DNA of 53,539 nucleotides from an uncultured Collinsella sp. (GTDB lineage Bacteria > Actinomycetota > Coriobacteriia > Coriobacteriales > Coriobacteriaceae). The position numbers and the translations under genes were made by a program. Under the pieces are notes generated by a model. That model worked only from the letters and a program-made list of their open reading frames with translations. It was not told the DNA's origin and searched no databases. Shown here piece by piece: positions 1-8,507 of this stretch (positions are counted from its first letter, which is position 1; each line of letters opens with the position of its first letter). The stretch lies in contig CAAGEH010000012.1 of the NCBI GenBank assembly GCA_900768795.1, positions 1 to 53,539 of the forward strand, read 5' to 3'.

Positions 1-5
1 AAAAG

Positions 6-98
6 CGGCTCGGATGCGTGTCGCTTCCGTCACGTTCTATCAGCATACAAGACGGTTTCGGTTCTTGTTCGTGACGGAAACGGCGCGCTTCCGAGCCG
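6..98. repeat. Nested inverted repeat downstream of eda
   Basis: Two arms are nested: CGGCTCGGA at 6-14 pairs with TCCGAGCCG at 90-98, and inside it TTCCGTCAC at 25-33 pairs with GTGACGGAA at 71-79. The outer arms are flanked by AAAA on the left and TTTT on the right, so the structure could end transcription arriving from either side. The left neighbour lies outside the window. Confidence 0.6.
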
Positions 99-105
99 TT
101 TTAAA

Positions 106-129
106 GGGGCGCGACCGGGGCCGCGCCCC
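106..129 (-). terminator. Hairpin terminator of the aldolase gene
   Basis: GGGGCGCG (106-113) pairs with CGCGCCCC (122-129) around an 8-nt loop. On the minus strand the stem is followed by TTTAAAA. It lies 75 bases past the stop of the minus-strand aldolase gene, so it most likely ends that transcript. Confidence 0.55.
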
Positions 130-204
130 CACGATAGAGAGCGAATCAAACGGGGAAGTCAAGCAGATAATCTACCATTTCTACCCCGTCCTCAAGCGGC
201 GGGA

Positions 205-846
205 TTAGCCGCGGACCTTCTTGACGACGTCCATGGCCTCGCGAGCGATTTGCTCGACCTGGCCAAAATCGCCGTCAGCGAAGAGAGCGGGCTTGACCAT
301 CCAGGTGCCACCGCAGGCGATGATGGACGGGCAGGCAAGGTACTCCTCGACGTTGCCGGTGTTGATCCCGCCGGTGGGCATAAAGCGATGACCGACGAAC
401 GGAGCGGCGAGCGCCTTGATAGTGGTGAGGCCGCCGTACTGAGCGGCAGGGAAGAACTTGGTGACCTTGAGGCCGAGACCCTCGGCGGCAGTGACCTCGG
501 AAGGAGTCACGGTGCCGGGCAGCACCGGCAGACCGAGCTGGATGCAGTACTTGACGACGTCTTCGTTATAACCCGGCGAGACGATGAACTGAGCACCGGC
601 CTCGCGAGCCTCGTTGACCTGCTCGACGGTGAGCACGGTGCCGGCGCCCACGCACATGTCGGGCTCGGCTGCGGACATGGCGGCGATGCACTCGGCAGCA
701 CAGGCAGTGCGGAAGGTGACCTCGGCGGACTTCATGCCGGCGGCCATCAGGGCGTGAGCCAGAGGAGCTGCGTCCTCGACCTTGTCGAGCACGACGACAG
801 GCACGATGCCGAGCGATTCGAGCTTCTCGTAGAACTGATCGAACAT
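205..846 (-). CDS. eda: 2-keto-3-deoxy-6-phosphogluconate (KDPG/KHG) aldolase
   Basis: A 213-residue class I aldolase that splits KDPG into pyruvate and glyceraldehyde-3-phosphate, the last step of the Entner-Doudoroff and hexuronate routes. The family layout is visible: Glu42 in EVTFR, Arg46, the PGT motif near 110, Schiff-base Lys130 in VTKFFPA, and a GGI phosphate loop near 170. Length is normal for the family. The start has a good ribosome site (AAAGGAACATC before ATG). It lies downstream of the KDG kinase on the same strand, separated by 270 bases with strong hairpins, so the two may be one leaky operon or two units. The pairing with a KDG kinase makes a sugar-acid role likely; exact substrate range (KDPG versus KHG) cannot be read from sequence. 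Confidence 0.93.
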   Translation of the reverse strand: MFDQFYEKLESLGIVPVVVLDKVEDAAPLAHALMAAGMKSAEVTFRTACAAECIAAMSAAEPDMCVGAGTVLTVEQVNEAREAGAQFIVSPGYNEDVVKYCIQLGLPVLPGTVTPSEVTAAEGLGLKVTKFFPAAQYGGLTTIKALAAPFVGHRFMPTGGINTGNVEEYLACPSIIACGGTWMVKPALFADGDFGQVEQIAREAMDVVKKVRG

Positions 847-910
847 GATGTTCCTTTCTTTTAGCAGGCTTGTGACCTGCGGTTCCTTACGAAATTTGAA
901 ATGGCCCTAA

Positions 911-983
911 AGACGGCGACATTCGGTTACAGGAGGCACCAGCTTTTATGTTTTGCGTAGGGAAAGCTGACATGTCGCCGTCT
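911..983. repeat. Nested inverted repeat between kdgK and eda
   Basis: AGACGGCGACAT (911-922) pairs perfectly with ATGTCGCCGTCT (972-983). Inside it, CAGCTTT (940-946) pairs with AAAGCTG (963-969). The architecture matches the nested repeat at 6-98, although the sequences differ. It fills the gap between the kinase and aldolase genes and could attenuate or process the shared transcript. Confidence 0.6.
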
Positions 984-1058
984 TGCGGGCAATGAAAGGT
1001 ACCGGACGAATCAAAATGGGACTGTGGACGCGTCCGGCGGAGAGGATCGAGAGAGGAG

Positions 1059-1107
1059 GGTATACGGAAGCGGTTTCGGAAACGAATCGTCTACGCTTCC
1101 GCATACC
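1059..1107 (-). terminator. Stem-loop just after the KDG kinase gene
   Basis: GGTATACGGAAGCG (1059-1072) pairs with CGCTTCCGCATACC (1094-1107) with one mismatch and a 21-nt loop. It starts 10 bases after the kinase stop on the minus strand. No clear U-tract follows, so it may be a 3' stabiliser or partial terminator rather than a full stop. Confidence 0.45.
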
Positions 1108-1116
1108 TGGATTGGC

Positions 1117-2166
1117 TTAGCGAGCGACGCGCGTGCCGCCGCCGTTCGCTGCGGCAACAGCGGCGATCTCGTCGGCGGTCACCAGGTTGGAATCGCCCTT
1201 GATGGTGAGTTTGAGAATCGATGCAGCGATGGCGTAGTTGACGGCGTCCTGCGGATCGAAGTCGTTGATGAGGGCATGGACGAGGCCGGCGTTGAAAGCG
1301 TCGCCGGCGGCAACGCCCTCGAGCACGTGCACATCGTGAGCAGGGGAGAACCAGTGCTCGCCGCTCTCGGCGTCATAGAGCATGCCCATCCAGATGGAGC
1401 GCTCGACGCACTGGATGTCGCGAACGACGGAAGCGACCTTTTTGCAGCCGTACTCAGCGCAAATCTGACGAGCCATCTCGATGTAGGAGTCGCGCTCCTC
1501 GATGCCGTGGGCGAGAGAACCCGAGACACAGGTCATGCCGAGACCGGAAGGAGCGTCCTCGTCGTTGGCGATGCAGACATCAACATAGGGGAGCAGCTTC
1601 TTCATGGTTGCCTGGGACTTCTCGGGGCTCCACATCTTGCCGCGGTAGTTCACGTCGCAGACTGTGGTGATACCGCGCTTGCGGCAGGCCTTGAGGGCGT
1701 CCTCGCAGGCGGCGGCCATCTCGTCGGAGACGGCGGGCGTCACGCCAGAGAAATAGAAGACGTCGACGCCCTTGAGGATCTCGTCCCAGTCAAAGACGTC
1801 GCGCTTGGCCATGTTGATGGCCGAGTACTTGCGGTCGTAGACGCAGCCGTTGCCGCGCTGGGAGGCGCCGACCTCAAAAACATAGGCGCCCAGGCGGTCG
1901 CCCTCGCGAACAACGCGCGAGGTGTCGACGCCGTAAGCGGTGAGCGAGCGCAGTGCACAGGCGCCCAGACGATTTTCGGGAACGACCGAAAGGTAGGCAG
2001 CGTTATCGCCCTGGTAGGCAAGGGAAAGTGCCGTATTTGCCTCGGCTCCACCGTAGCGGACCTCGAACTCGGCCGCCTGCTCGATGCGGAGATGATCCTT
2101 GGGCGAAAGCCTCATCATGATTTCGCCAAATGCGAGGACGAGCGGTTTTTTCGACAATGCGGACAC
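1117..2166 (-). CDS. kdgK: 2-keto-3-deoxygluconate kinase (PfkB/ribokinase family)
   Basis: A PfkB-family sugar kinase of 349 residues from the GTG at 2166, which has AAAGGAG seven bases upstream; an upstream ATG would add 23 residues but lacks this site. The N-terminal substrate loop (YGGAEANTALSLA), the anion-hole motif AAGDAFNAG with catalytic Asp289, and the mid-protein DVNYR motif mark it as a KDG-kinase-type member. It would phosphorylate 2-keto-3-deoxygluconate with ATP to KDPG, the substrate of the aldolase encoded next. The gene is divergent from a LacI regulator with an operator between the two starts, so it is probably induced by a sugar acid or its keto-deoxy derivative. A related ketose kinase function cannot be excluded. 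Confidence 0.85.
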   Translation of the reverse strand: MSALSKKPLVLAFGEIMMRLSPKDHLRIEQAAEFEVRYGGAEANTALSLAYQGDNAAYLSVVPENRLGACALRSLTAYGVDTSRVVREGDRLGAYVFEVGASQRGNGCVYDRKYSAINMAKRDVFDWDEILKGVDVFYFSGVTPAVSDEMAAACEDALKACRKRGITTVCDVNYRGKMWSPEKSQATMKKLLPYVDVCIANDEDAPSGLGMTCVSGSLAHGIEERDSYIEMARQICAEYGCKKVASVVRDIQCVERSIWMGMLYDAESGEHWFSPAHDVHVLEGVAAGDAFNAGLVHALINDFDPQDAVNYAIAASILKLTIKGDSNLVTADEIAAVAAANGGGTRVAR

Positions 2167-2263
2167 CTTGCTGCTCCTTTCGGAAGAAAAAACGGAGAGG
2201 GTCATAGAGAAGCAAAGAAGGAGTCGTTTATCCATGCAAAGCCATGACCATTACGAAAACGAT

Positions 2264-2283
2264 TTACGAAACCGATTTCGTAA
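2264..2283. promoter_or_regulatory. LacI-family operator
   Basis: TTACGAAACCGATTTCGTAA is a 20-bp palindrome with a central CG and a single mismatched pair, the standard form of LacI-family sites. A partial copy (TTACGAAAACG) starts at 2251. It lies between the divergent kinase and lacI-type genes. On the minus strand a TATACT -10-like hexamer (2291-2296) precedes it, so the operator would cover the start of kdgK transcription. A half-site-like TTACGAAAT also occurs at 888, in front of the aldolase gene. Confidence 0.65.
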
Positions 2284-2475
2284 CGGCTGCAGTATACTGC
2301 TTGCCACGCCCGCGCAAGCGAGAATTTTGTAATTTTCAAAATCAATTTTTCTTGGCTGGGCTTGCGGGTGTCCAAAACGGCTGCAAACGCCGTTTTGCCT
2401 GTCTAAACATGTTGGAGCGTCTGCGCAACCGTTTTCGCGTTATAGTAACCAGCACCAAAACTTAAAGGAGAACGC

Positions 2476-3495
2476 ATGACGCGCATTCGAATCAAAGACA
2501 TCGCCGAGGCAGCGGGCGTGAGCCCCGCTACGGTTTCGCGATATCTCAACAACCGTCCCGGTCAGATGACCGAGGACACGCGTGCGCGCATCGCCGAGGT
2601 GATCGAGCGCACGGGCTACCGCCCGAGTACGGCGGCACGCAACCTTCGCTCCGTGCGCACGCATCTCGTGGGCGTGATTCTCGCTGATATCTCAAACCCG
2701 TATTCCTCGGCTATGCTCGAGAGCCTGAGTGCCGCTGCCGCCAAACGAGGCTGTTCGCTCATGACCGCTACGAGCGGAAACGAAGCCGAGGCCGAGGCGG
2801 ATGCACTCAATCGCCTGGTCGCCGCCGGTGTCGACGGAATCGTCATCAACACCTGTGGAGGCAACGATGAGCTGATCGCACAGGTTGCCGCGCGCGTTCC
2901 GCTGGTGCTCCTCGACCGTGACGTCGCTGCAGGCGGTATCGATTTGGTCACCTCGAACAACGATGAACTCGTGTGCGGTCTGCTCGACGAGCTCGTGGGC
3001 GCGCATTGCACGCGCATGTGCATGCTCACCGAGCAGAGCGACACGAGCCCCGTCCGTCGCGAGCGCGCCACGGCGTTTAACGCAGAGCTCAAGCGTCGAA
3101 ACCTTGCGGGCGAAGTTGTTACGCTCGCGGACGGCGGTGTTGAGGGGACGGGCAAAATCGACCGTGCCATTATCGAGGCCGCGGGAGAGAAGCTCGGGAT
3201 CATCAGCGTCAACGGTCTCGTGTTTTTGCGCCTGACCGAGACGCTGGCTCAGCTTGGCCCTTCGCTTCCGGAGGGCTTGCGAATCGCGACCTTTGACGAT
3301 TATCCCTGGAACCGCGTGTTGTTCGGCGGTGTGACCACCGCAGCGCAGGATACCGACGGCATTGCCCATGCGGTAATCGAACGGCTCGAGCAGCGTATCG
3401 AGGCCACGCTCGGAAAAGTGGGGGAGAGCGCCGCGCTTGAATCCCAGAGTCGCGTGATTCCCGGCAAGATTATCGTGCGCGCGAGCACGCGTTAA
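2476..3495 (+). CDS. LacI-family transcriptional regulator, probable KDG/hexuronate regulator
   Basis: A 339-residue LacI/GalR regulator. The N-terminal helix-turn-helix is clear (residues 4-24, IKDIAEAAGVSPATVSRYLN), followed by the hinge helix and LVGVILADISNPYSS, the usual start of the periplasmic-binding-like effector domain that continues to the end. AAAGGAG stands five bases before the ATG. It is divergent from kdgK and a matching operator lies between them, so it most likely represses kdgK (and eda) and perhaps itself, responding to a sugar-acid intermediate. The gene converges on the acetyltransferase gene with a four-base overlap of stop codons. Confidence 0.9.
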   Translation: MTRIRIKDIAEAAGVSPATVSRYLNNRPGQMTEDTRARIAEVIERTGYRPSTAARNLRSVRTHLVGVILADISNPYSSAMLESLSAAAAKRGCSLMTATSGNEAEAEADALNRLVAAGVDGIVINTCGGNDELIAQVAARVPLVLLDRDVAAGGIDLVTSNNDELVCGLLDELVGAHCTRMCMLTEQSDTSPVRRERATAFNAELKRRNLAGEVVTLADGGVEGTGKIDRAIIEAAGEKLGIISVNGLVFLRLTETLAQLGPSLPEGLRIATFDDYPWNRVLFGGVTTAAQDTDGIAHAVIERLEQRIEATLGKVGESAALESQSRVIPGKIIVRASTR

Positions 3496-4136
3496 AAAGT
3501 TGCGTCGAGCTTGGCGCGCACGATGCGTTCCGCTTCCGCGCAATCCTCATTCCACGTTGCGGCACGGGCATCGAAGCGCGGAGGCTTGGGACCGCGGTAA
3601 AAATCAAAGCCGAGACGCAGGTACATGCCTATGGCAACCCAGCTTTCCGTTTGCGTCGTGAGATAGAGCGGAGCTGGATCGATTCCCTTTGCACGCAGTG
3701 CGGCGGGGGCGGATCCGAGCTCGTTGTACAGTGCGATGGTACGTAGCATGAGTGAGCGCGCGAGTCCGCGCCGTTGGTGTGCCGGGTCGACGCCGACCCA
3801 ATGCACCCGCAGCCGCGTTTCGCCGAAGTGCTCGCCGCGCCAAACCGAGCTGGTGCCCGCAAGCTTGCCGGACCCATCGCAAACAAGCAGCATCTGGCGT
3901 TGCAGCTCGGAGGGATACGCTTCGTAGGTTTTCTCGAAATAGGCTAGACCCGCATCGAACGAATCGAGCTGACCGAGCACGACATGCAGACGAACCCAGG
4001 GCTCGCGATAGCGCTCGTCCCACGGCTCAAAGTGGTAGCCCGGAGCAAGCGTCGGAGCAGCAGCTGTCTGTGCTGCGTTCGGGTCGAGCTCCATGAGCAC
4101 AGGATAATGGGCAACGCTGGTATCGAGCACGGTCAT
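3492..4136 (-). CDS. GNAT-family N-acetyltransferase
   Basis: A GNAT-fold protein of 214 residues counted from the ATG at 4136, which has CGGAGG six bases upstream; a longer in-frame start lacks a ribosome site. The acetyl-CoA binding motif A is visible in the middle (VHWVGVDPAHQRRGLARSLM, about residues 120-140), preceded by a beta strand LLVCDGSGKLAGTSSVW. The substrate is unknown; the enzyme could act on an amino acid, polyamine or protein. It stands alone on the minus strand with its 3' end overlapping the LacI-family gene and its start facing glnA. Confidence 0.8.
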   Translation of the reverse strand: MTVLDTSVAHYPVLMELDPNAAQTAAAPTLAPGYHFEPWDERYREPWVRLHVVLGQLDSFDAGLAYFEKTYEAYPSELQRQMLLVCDGSGKLAGTSSVWRGEHFGETRLRVHWVGVDPAHQRRGLARSLMLRTIALYNELGSAPAALRAKGIDPAPLYLTTQTESWVAIGMYLRLGFDFYRGPKPPRFDARAATWNEDCAEAERIVRAKLDATF

Positions 4137-4380
4137 AGAAGCCTCCGAAGCGATGAACGTGTGGCAGCCGCAGAGCACGAACGCTCATGTATGCCGAAGC
4201 CGCTGCGCACAACAGGTCGCGTCGATTGTAATGCACGCGAACGCCCACTTCTTCCGTCTCTATAATCTGCTTTCATGCTCTGTCGCCGCTCCCGCACGAC
4301 GCGGCTCGTCTTTGTGACCTCGCCCGTCTCTACATACCGCCTGCGCAAAAACCGTTCCAATCCGCCTAAATCCCCTGCTG

Positions 4381-4396
4381 GAAACCCATACGAAAC
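4381..4396 (+). promoter_or_regulatory. Possible GlnR-type box upstream of glnA
   Basis: GAAAC-n6-GAAAC occurs 173 bases before the glnA start. The actinobacterial GlnR box is gTnAc-n6-GaAAc, so the second half matches and the first half matches at the G, A and C positions but not the T. A GATAAT hexamer at 4427-4432 could be the -10 element. This is suggestive only. The region 4137-4568 carries no other recognisable gene. Confidence 0.25.
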
Positions 4397-4568
4397 AATC
4401 ATCTGCGATAGTATCTGCATCAAGCGGATAATAACCGCCCGATTTTTGCATAATCGCACGTAGAAGCGACGGTTGCCAAACGGTTTCGCATTCGATTCGA
4501 AACATGGGAGTCGAAGCGCGCAACGCCAAGGGCGCCGTCGCGCAGCGTGCGCCCGGAAAGGGGTTCAC

Positions 4569-5903
4569 ATGGATCAGCAGCAGAACATCGACTTCGTGCT
4601 TCGTACGGTCGAGCAGCGCGACATCCGATTCATCCGCCTGTGGTTCGTCGACATCCTCGGTCGCCTCAAGAACTTTGCGATCAGCCCCGAGGACCTCGAG
4701 GTCGCTTTTGAAGAGGGCATCGGCTTCGACGGCTCTGCCATCGAGGGTTTTGCAACGCCCGAAGAGGCGGACATGCTCGCTTTTCCCGACCCTTCCACGT
4801 TCCAGGTGCTGCCTTGGCGTCCGAGCCACAATGCCGTCGCGCGCGTTTTCTGCGACGTGTGCACGCCAGACCGCAAGCCGTTCACCGGCGACCCGCGCGA
4901 GGCGCTGCGCCGCATGTTCATGAAGGCGGAAAAAGCCGGCTACCTCATGAACGTCGGTGCCGAGCTCGAGTACTACTACTTCCCCGACGAGTGCACCCCC
5001 AAACCGCTCGACGAGGTCGGCTACTTTGACCTCGCTGTTTCCGATTCGGCTCGCGATCTCCGCCGTTACACCGTCCTGCTCCTCGAGAAGATGTCGGTGC
5101 CCGTCGAGTACACCTATCACGCCGCCGGTCGCAGCCAGCACGGCATCAGCCTCCGCCACGCCGAGGCACTCACCATGTCCGATGCGATCATGACCGCAAA
5201 GCTGATCATCAAGCAGCAGGCGTTCGAAAACGACTGTCACGCGAGCTTCATGCCCAAGCCGCTTGCGGGCGAAGACGGAAGTGCGATGTTTTTGCACCAG
5301 TCGCTCTTCGACCATGAGGGCAACAACGTCTTTTGGAGCGAGGATGACAAGACCTACCATCTTTCCGAAACGGCAAAGCACTATATGGCGGGCATCCTTG
5401 CGCATGCGTCCGAGCTCAGCGCCATCACCAACCCGACGGTCAATTCGTACAAGCGCCTCACCACGGGTGGCGACCGCGTGCCGCAGTACGCCACGTGGGG
5501 TCTGCGCAGCCGCGCGTCGATGATTCGCATTCCCGCATATAAACCGGGCAAGCCCCTCTCCACGCGTATCGAGTTGCGCAGTCCCGATGCCATGGCGAAC
5601 CCGTATCTCGTCAACACCGTGACGCTTGCCGCCGGTCTCGACGGCATCGAGCGCAAACTCGAGCTGCCTGCGGAGACGACGGCCGATACGCTCAAGCTCA
5701 CGCCCACCGAGATGGAACGCGCCGGCTACACGCCGCTCCCGCGTTCGCTCGACGAGGCGCTCGATATCTTCGAGAAGTCCGATTTCATGAAGGAAGCGCT
5801 GGGCGAGCACGTCCATTCGTTCTTCCTTGCCAAGAAACGTGAGGAATGGAAGAAGTTCGCATCGACCATTACCCAGTGGGAAATCGACCACTACCTGGCA
5901 TAA
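4569..5903 (+). CDS. glnA: Glutamine synthetase type I
   Basis: Catalyses ATP-dependent formation of glutamine from glutamate and ammonia in the cytoplasm. 444 residues from the ATG at 4569 (AAAGGGG upstream), the size of the shorter GSI-alpha-like enzymes. Visible family signatures are FVDILGRLKNF (about 27-37), FDGSAIEGF (53-61), the metal-ligand stretch GAELEYYYF, and KPLAGEDGSAMFLHQSLF, a variant of the usual KPxxGxNGSGMHxHxSL. The C-terminal adenylylation motif with NLY is absent (NPYLVNTVTLAAGLDG runs straight into a charged tail), so control by GlnE-type adenylylation is unlikely. Followed 48 bases later by an orphan OmpR-family regulator, which suggests transcriptional control by nitrogen supply. 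Confidence 0.95.
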   Translation: MDQQQNIDFVLRTVEQRDIRFIRLWFVDILGRLKNFAISPEDLEVAFEEGIGFDGSAIEGFATPEEADMLAFPDPSTFQVLPWRPSHNAVARVFCDVCTPDRKPFTGDPREALRRMFMKAEKAGYLMNVGAELEYYYFPDECTPKPLDEVGYFDLAVSDSARDLRRYTVLLLEKMSVPVEYTYHAAGRSQHGISLRHAEALTMSDAIMTAKLIIKQQAFENDCHASFMPKPLAGEDGSAMFLHQSLFDHEGNNVFWSEDDKTYHLSETAKHYMAGILAHASELSAITNPTVNSYKRLTTGGDRVPQYATWGLRSRASMIRIPAYKPGKPLSTRIELRSPDAMANPYLVNTVTLAAGLDGIERKLELPAETTADTLKLTPTEMERAGYTPLPRSLDEALDIFEKSDFMKEALGEHVHSFFLAKKREEWKKFASTITQWEIDHYLA

Positions 5904-5951
5904 CGGGCGGGTAGTTTACGCGTTCGCAGAGCGGATTGTTGAGGTAGAGAG

Positions 5952-6614
5952 ATGGCAGATAAAAGCATCCTGTTCATGGCGCGCACCACGCGTTTCCATG
6001 AGTTTGCCCATACGCTGACGACCACGATGGGCGCCGAGGTCAACGTGGCGACGCCGGATTCTCCCACCGCCGCGCACGATTTTGACCTGCTGATTCTCGA
6101 TGCGGATGGCATTCGCAACGACCGCATCGACCAGATCGCCAAGTGGTTGGACGACCGCGGCAGCATTCCGATGCTGCTGATCGTGGACGACAGCGCGCTT
6201 TCGGGTCTGCGCATGCCGGCGCACGCGCGTATTGATTTCATCTGCCCCACAGCGACGGCGTCCGAACTCGAGGCACGTACGCGCAGGCTTTTGGGTGACG
6301 ACGAGGCGATGGCCGTCGACGACGTGCTCAAGATAGATAATCTTGTGATCAATTTGGCCACCTACCAGGTGTATCTCGACGACGAGCCGGTCGACCTCAC
6401 GCTTATGGAGTACTCGCTGCTGAGCTTTTTGGCGACGCATCCCAATCGCGCCTACAGCCGCGAGGTGCTGCTGCACCGCGTGTGGGGCTTTGAGTACTGC
6501 GGCGGCACGCGCACAGTCGACGTGCACATCAGGCGCATTCGCTCCAAAGTGGGTCCGCAGATCGCAGCACATATCACCACCGTTCGCGGCGTCGGCTACT
6601 TGTTTAAGGACTAG
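5952..6614 (+). CDS. Orphan OmpR/PhoB-family regulator, GlnR-like
   Basis: A 220-residue response-regulator-like protein with an N-terminal receiver fold (1-115) and a C-terminal winged helix (about 125-218; LTLMEYSLLSFLATHPNRAYSREVLLHRVWG and VDVHIRRIRSKVG are typical). The receiver is atypical: the acidic pair after the first beta strand is missing (ILFMARTT), while an Asp at 50 (LLILDADG) sits near the usual phospho-acceptor place. No histidine kinase is adjacent. Together with its position directly after glnA, this resembles actinobacterial GlnR, an OmpR-type nitrogen regulator that works without a cognate kinase. The assignment is an inference; it could be another orphan OmpR regulator. 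Confidence 0.75.
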   Translation: MADKSILFMARTTRFHEFAHTLTTTMGAEVNVATPDSPTAAHDFDLLILDADGIRNDRIDQIAKWLDDRGSIPMLLIVDDSALSGLRMPAHARIDFICPTATASELEARTRRLLGDDEAMAVDDVLKIDNLVINLATYQVYLDDEPVDLTLMEYSLLSFLATHPNRAYSREVLLHRVWGFEYCGGTRTVDVHIRRIRSKVGPQIAAHITTVRGVGYLFKD

Positions 6615-6687
6615 GCGAGCGCGGGCGGGCGCATGAGTATTGCGACTTTTCGGTACGAGACACTTCGACAATATGAATGCATGTGCA

Positions 6688-6717
6688 GGGGCGTTTCCTT
6701 CGGGCGGCGCCCCTTTT
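6688..6717 (+). terminator. Rho-independent terminator after the glnA-regulator pair
   Basis: GGGGCG (6688-6693) pairs with CGCCCC (6708-6713) and is followed by TTTT. It lies 74 bases after the regulator stop and would end the glnA transcript. Confidence 0.6.
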
Positions 6718-6959
6718 CTGTAAAGGGGGAATATCCTTCGGGCGCGTTCTTTCTTCTTTGAGCTGCCGCCAGCACTCCTTCCGCTTGTTTGCGAAGAACG
6801 CCGCTGCATCAAGAGCACCCGCTGTGCAAAGAGCGCCCGGCGCATTAAACCTGTTGATAACTTAAATTAAACTCAAAGGGTCCGATTATCGTGCAAAATG
6901 CACCTATATGGGGTAAAACCAAGCCTAGTCAATGACCGGTTTCGAAAGGAACATTCGAT
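6718..6959 (+). other. Leader and promoter region of the HtrA gene
   Basis: No gene is evident. An AT-richer patch at about 6849-6875 (TTGATAACTTAAATTAAACT) probably holds the promoter, but spacing does not single out one -10/-35 pair. GAAAGGAAC, seven to fifteen bases before the ATG at 6960, is the ribosome site. Confidence 0.4.
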
Positions 6960-8507
6960 ATGGATGAGAACACGCCTCAAAACCCCGAGGAGAACACGGG
7001 TTTCAATGCGGCGCCTACGCAGCAGACGCCGCGCCTCAATGTGGAGCCCACGCGTCCCGAGCCGCAGCCCGACGCTGCACACCAGGCATATAACGAGCAG
7101 TTTGCAGCCGACCCCTCAACGACCGCAAGCCGTCCGCCGGTATCTGCCGCTCCCATTAAAACCGAGACGATCAAACACACGGTCGTCAAAACCAAGTCAA
7201 AGAAGATCCCGCTGTTCGTTTCCTCGCTTGCCGGCGTGGTCGTGGGCGCCATTCTTGTCGTTGCTCTGGTCATGAGCGGCGCGTTTGCCGTCAACGGGTC
7301 CGATTCGGTCAAGACCGTGGGCAAAGCGGGCGGTCAGCAGACCATCAAGATCAACGCCGAGGACACCACGCTTTCCGAGACCGTTTCCGCAAAGTGCCTG
7401 CCTTCGGTCGTGTCCATCACCGTTGCGGGTTCATCGTCAAATTCGTCGCTGATGGACAGCATGAGCGGCAACAACGGCAACTCCGGCTCCAATTCCGGCT
7501 CGGACAACAGCTCGGGCAGCATCGGCTCGGGCGTCGTGCTTGACACCGACGGCAACGTGCTCACCAACTATCACGTTATCGAGGGCGGTGGCGATATTTC
7601 CGTCTCCATGAACGGCAAGAGCTACGAGGCCGAGGTCGTGGGTACCGATGCATCGAGCGACCTTGCCGTGATCAAGCTCAAGGACGTCGACAAATCCGAC
7701 CTTACCCCGATCGAGATCGGCGATTCGAGCAAGATCAATGTGGGCGAGTGGGTCATGGCGATCGGCAGCCCCTTCGGTAACGAGCAATCCGTCTCGACGG
7801 GCATCGTGAGTTCGCTGTACCGTTCCACGGCTCTGACCTCCGCGAGCGGAACGTCGATTTACGCCAATATGATTCAGACCGATGCCGCGATCAACCCGGG
7901 CAACTCTGGTGGCGCGCTCGTCAACGACAAGGGCGAGCTCATCGGCATCAACTCGATCATCGAGAGCTACTCAGGGTCGAGCTCGGGCGTGGGCTTTGCC
8001 ATTCCTGTCAACTACGCGGTGAAAATCGCCAAGCAGATCATCGCCGGTAATACGCCTGTCCATCCGTACCTGGGCGTAAGGCTCGCCACCGTCAACGCGG
8101 CAAATGCGGCGCGCAACAACCTGAGTGTCACGTCGGGCGCCTACATCGGCAAGGTCATCAAAGACAGCCCCGCCGAGAAGGCCGGTCTCAAGCAGGGCGA
8201 CGTCGTGACGAAGGTCAACGATACCGAGGTCACCTCTGCGGCCAGTTTGATCATCGCGCTGCGCAGCTACGACGTGGGCGACAAGGTGACGCTCACGGTC
8301 CAGCGCGGCAAGTCCGAAGAGAAGGTCGAGGTCAAGCTCGGTTCCGACGAGAAGCTTCAGCAGGAGCAACAGGACGAGTCGGGCAACAACGACCAGAGCA
8401 ACGGGCTCACGCAAGACCAGCTGCGTCAGTATCTCGAGGAGCTCCTCGGTGGCGGTCAGCAGGGACAGGGCCAAGACCAGAGCCAAGGTCTCAACGGCGG
8501 AATGTAA
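6960..8507 (+). CDS. HtrA/DegP-like membrane-anchored serine protease with PDZ domain
   Basis: A 515-residue trypsin-like protease for surface protein quality control. The order is a polar, Pro-rich cytoplasmic N-terminus (1-80), one membrane helix (about 84-106), a Ser/Gly/Asn-rich linker (158-188), the protease domain with catalytic His205 (TNYHVIEG), Asp234 (SSDLAVI) and Ser316 (NPGNSGGAL), and one PDZ domain (about 365-455, with IKDSPAEKAGLKQGDVV). The tail is Gln/Gly/Asn-rich. The catalytic domain would face the outside. It is monocistronic, with a terminator before it and another after it. Its role in maturing the pilins encoded downstream is possible but unproven. Confidence 0.92.
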   Translation: MDENTPQNPEENTGFNAAPTQQTPRLNVEPTRPEPQPDAAHQAYNEQFAADPSTTASRPPVSAAPIKTETIKHTVVKTKSKKIPLFVSSLAGVVVGAILVVALVMSGAFAVNGSDSVKTVGKAGGQQTIKINAEDTTLSETVSAKCLPSVVSITVAGSSSNSSLMDSMSGNNGNSGSNSGSDNSSGSIGSGVVLDTDGNVLTNYHVIEGGGDISVSMNGKSYEAEVVGTDASSDLAVIKLKDVDKSDLTPIEIGDSSKINVGEWVMAIGSPFGNEQSVSTGIVSSLYRSTALTSASGTSIYANMIQTDAAINPGNSGGALVNDKGELIGINSIIESYSGSSSGVGFAIPVNYAVKIAKQIIAGNTPVHPYLGVRLATVNAANAARNNLSVTSGAYIGKVIKDSPAEKAGLKQGDVVTKVNDTEVTSAASLIIALRSYDVGDKVTLTVQRGKSEEKVEVKLGSDEKLQQEQQDESGNNDQSNGLTQDQLRQYLEELLGGGQQGQGQDQSQGLNGGM

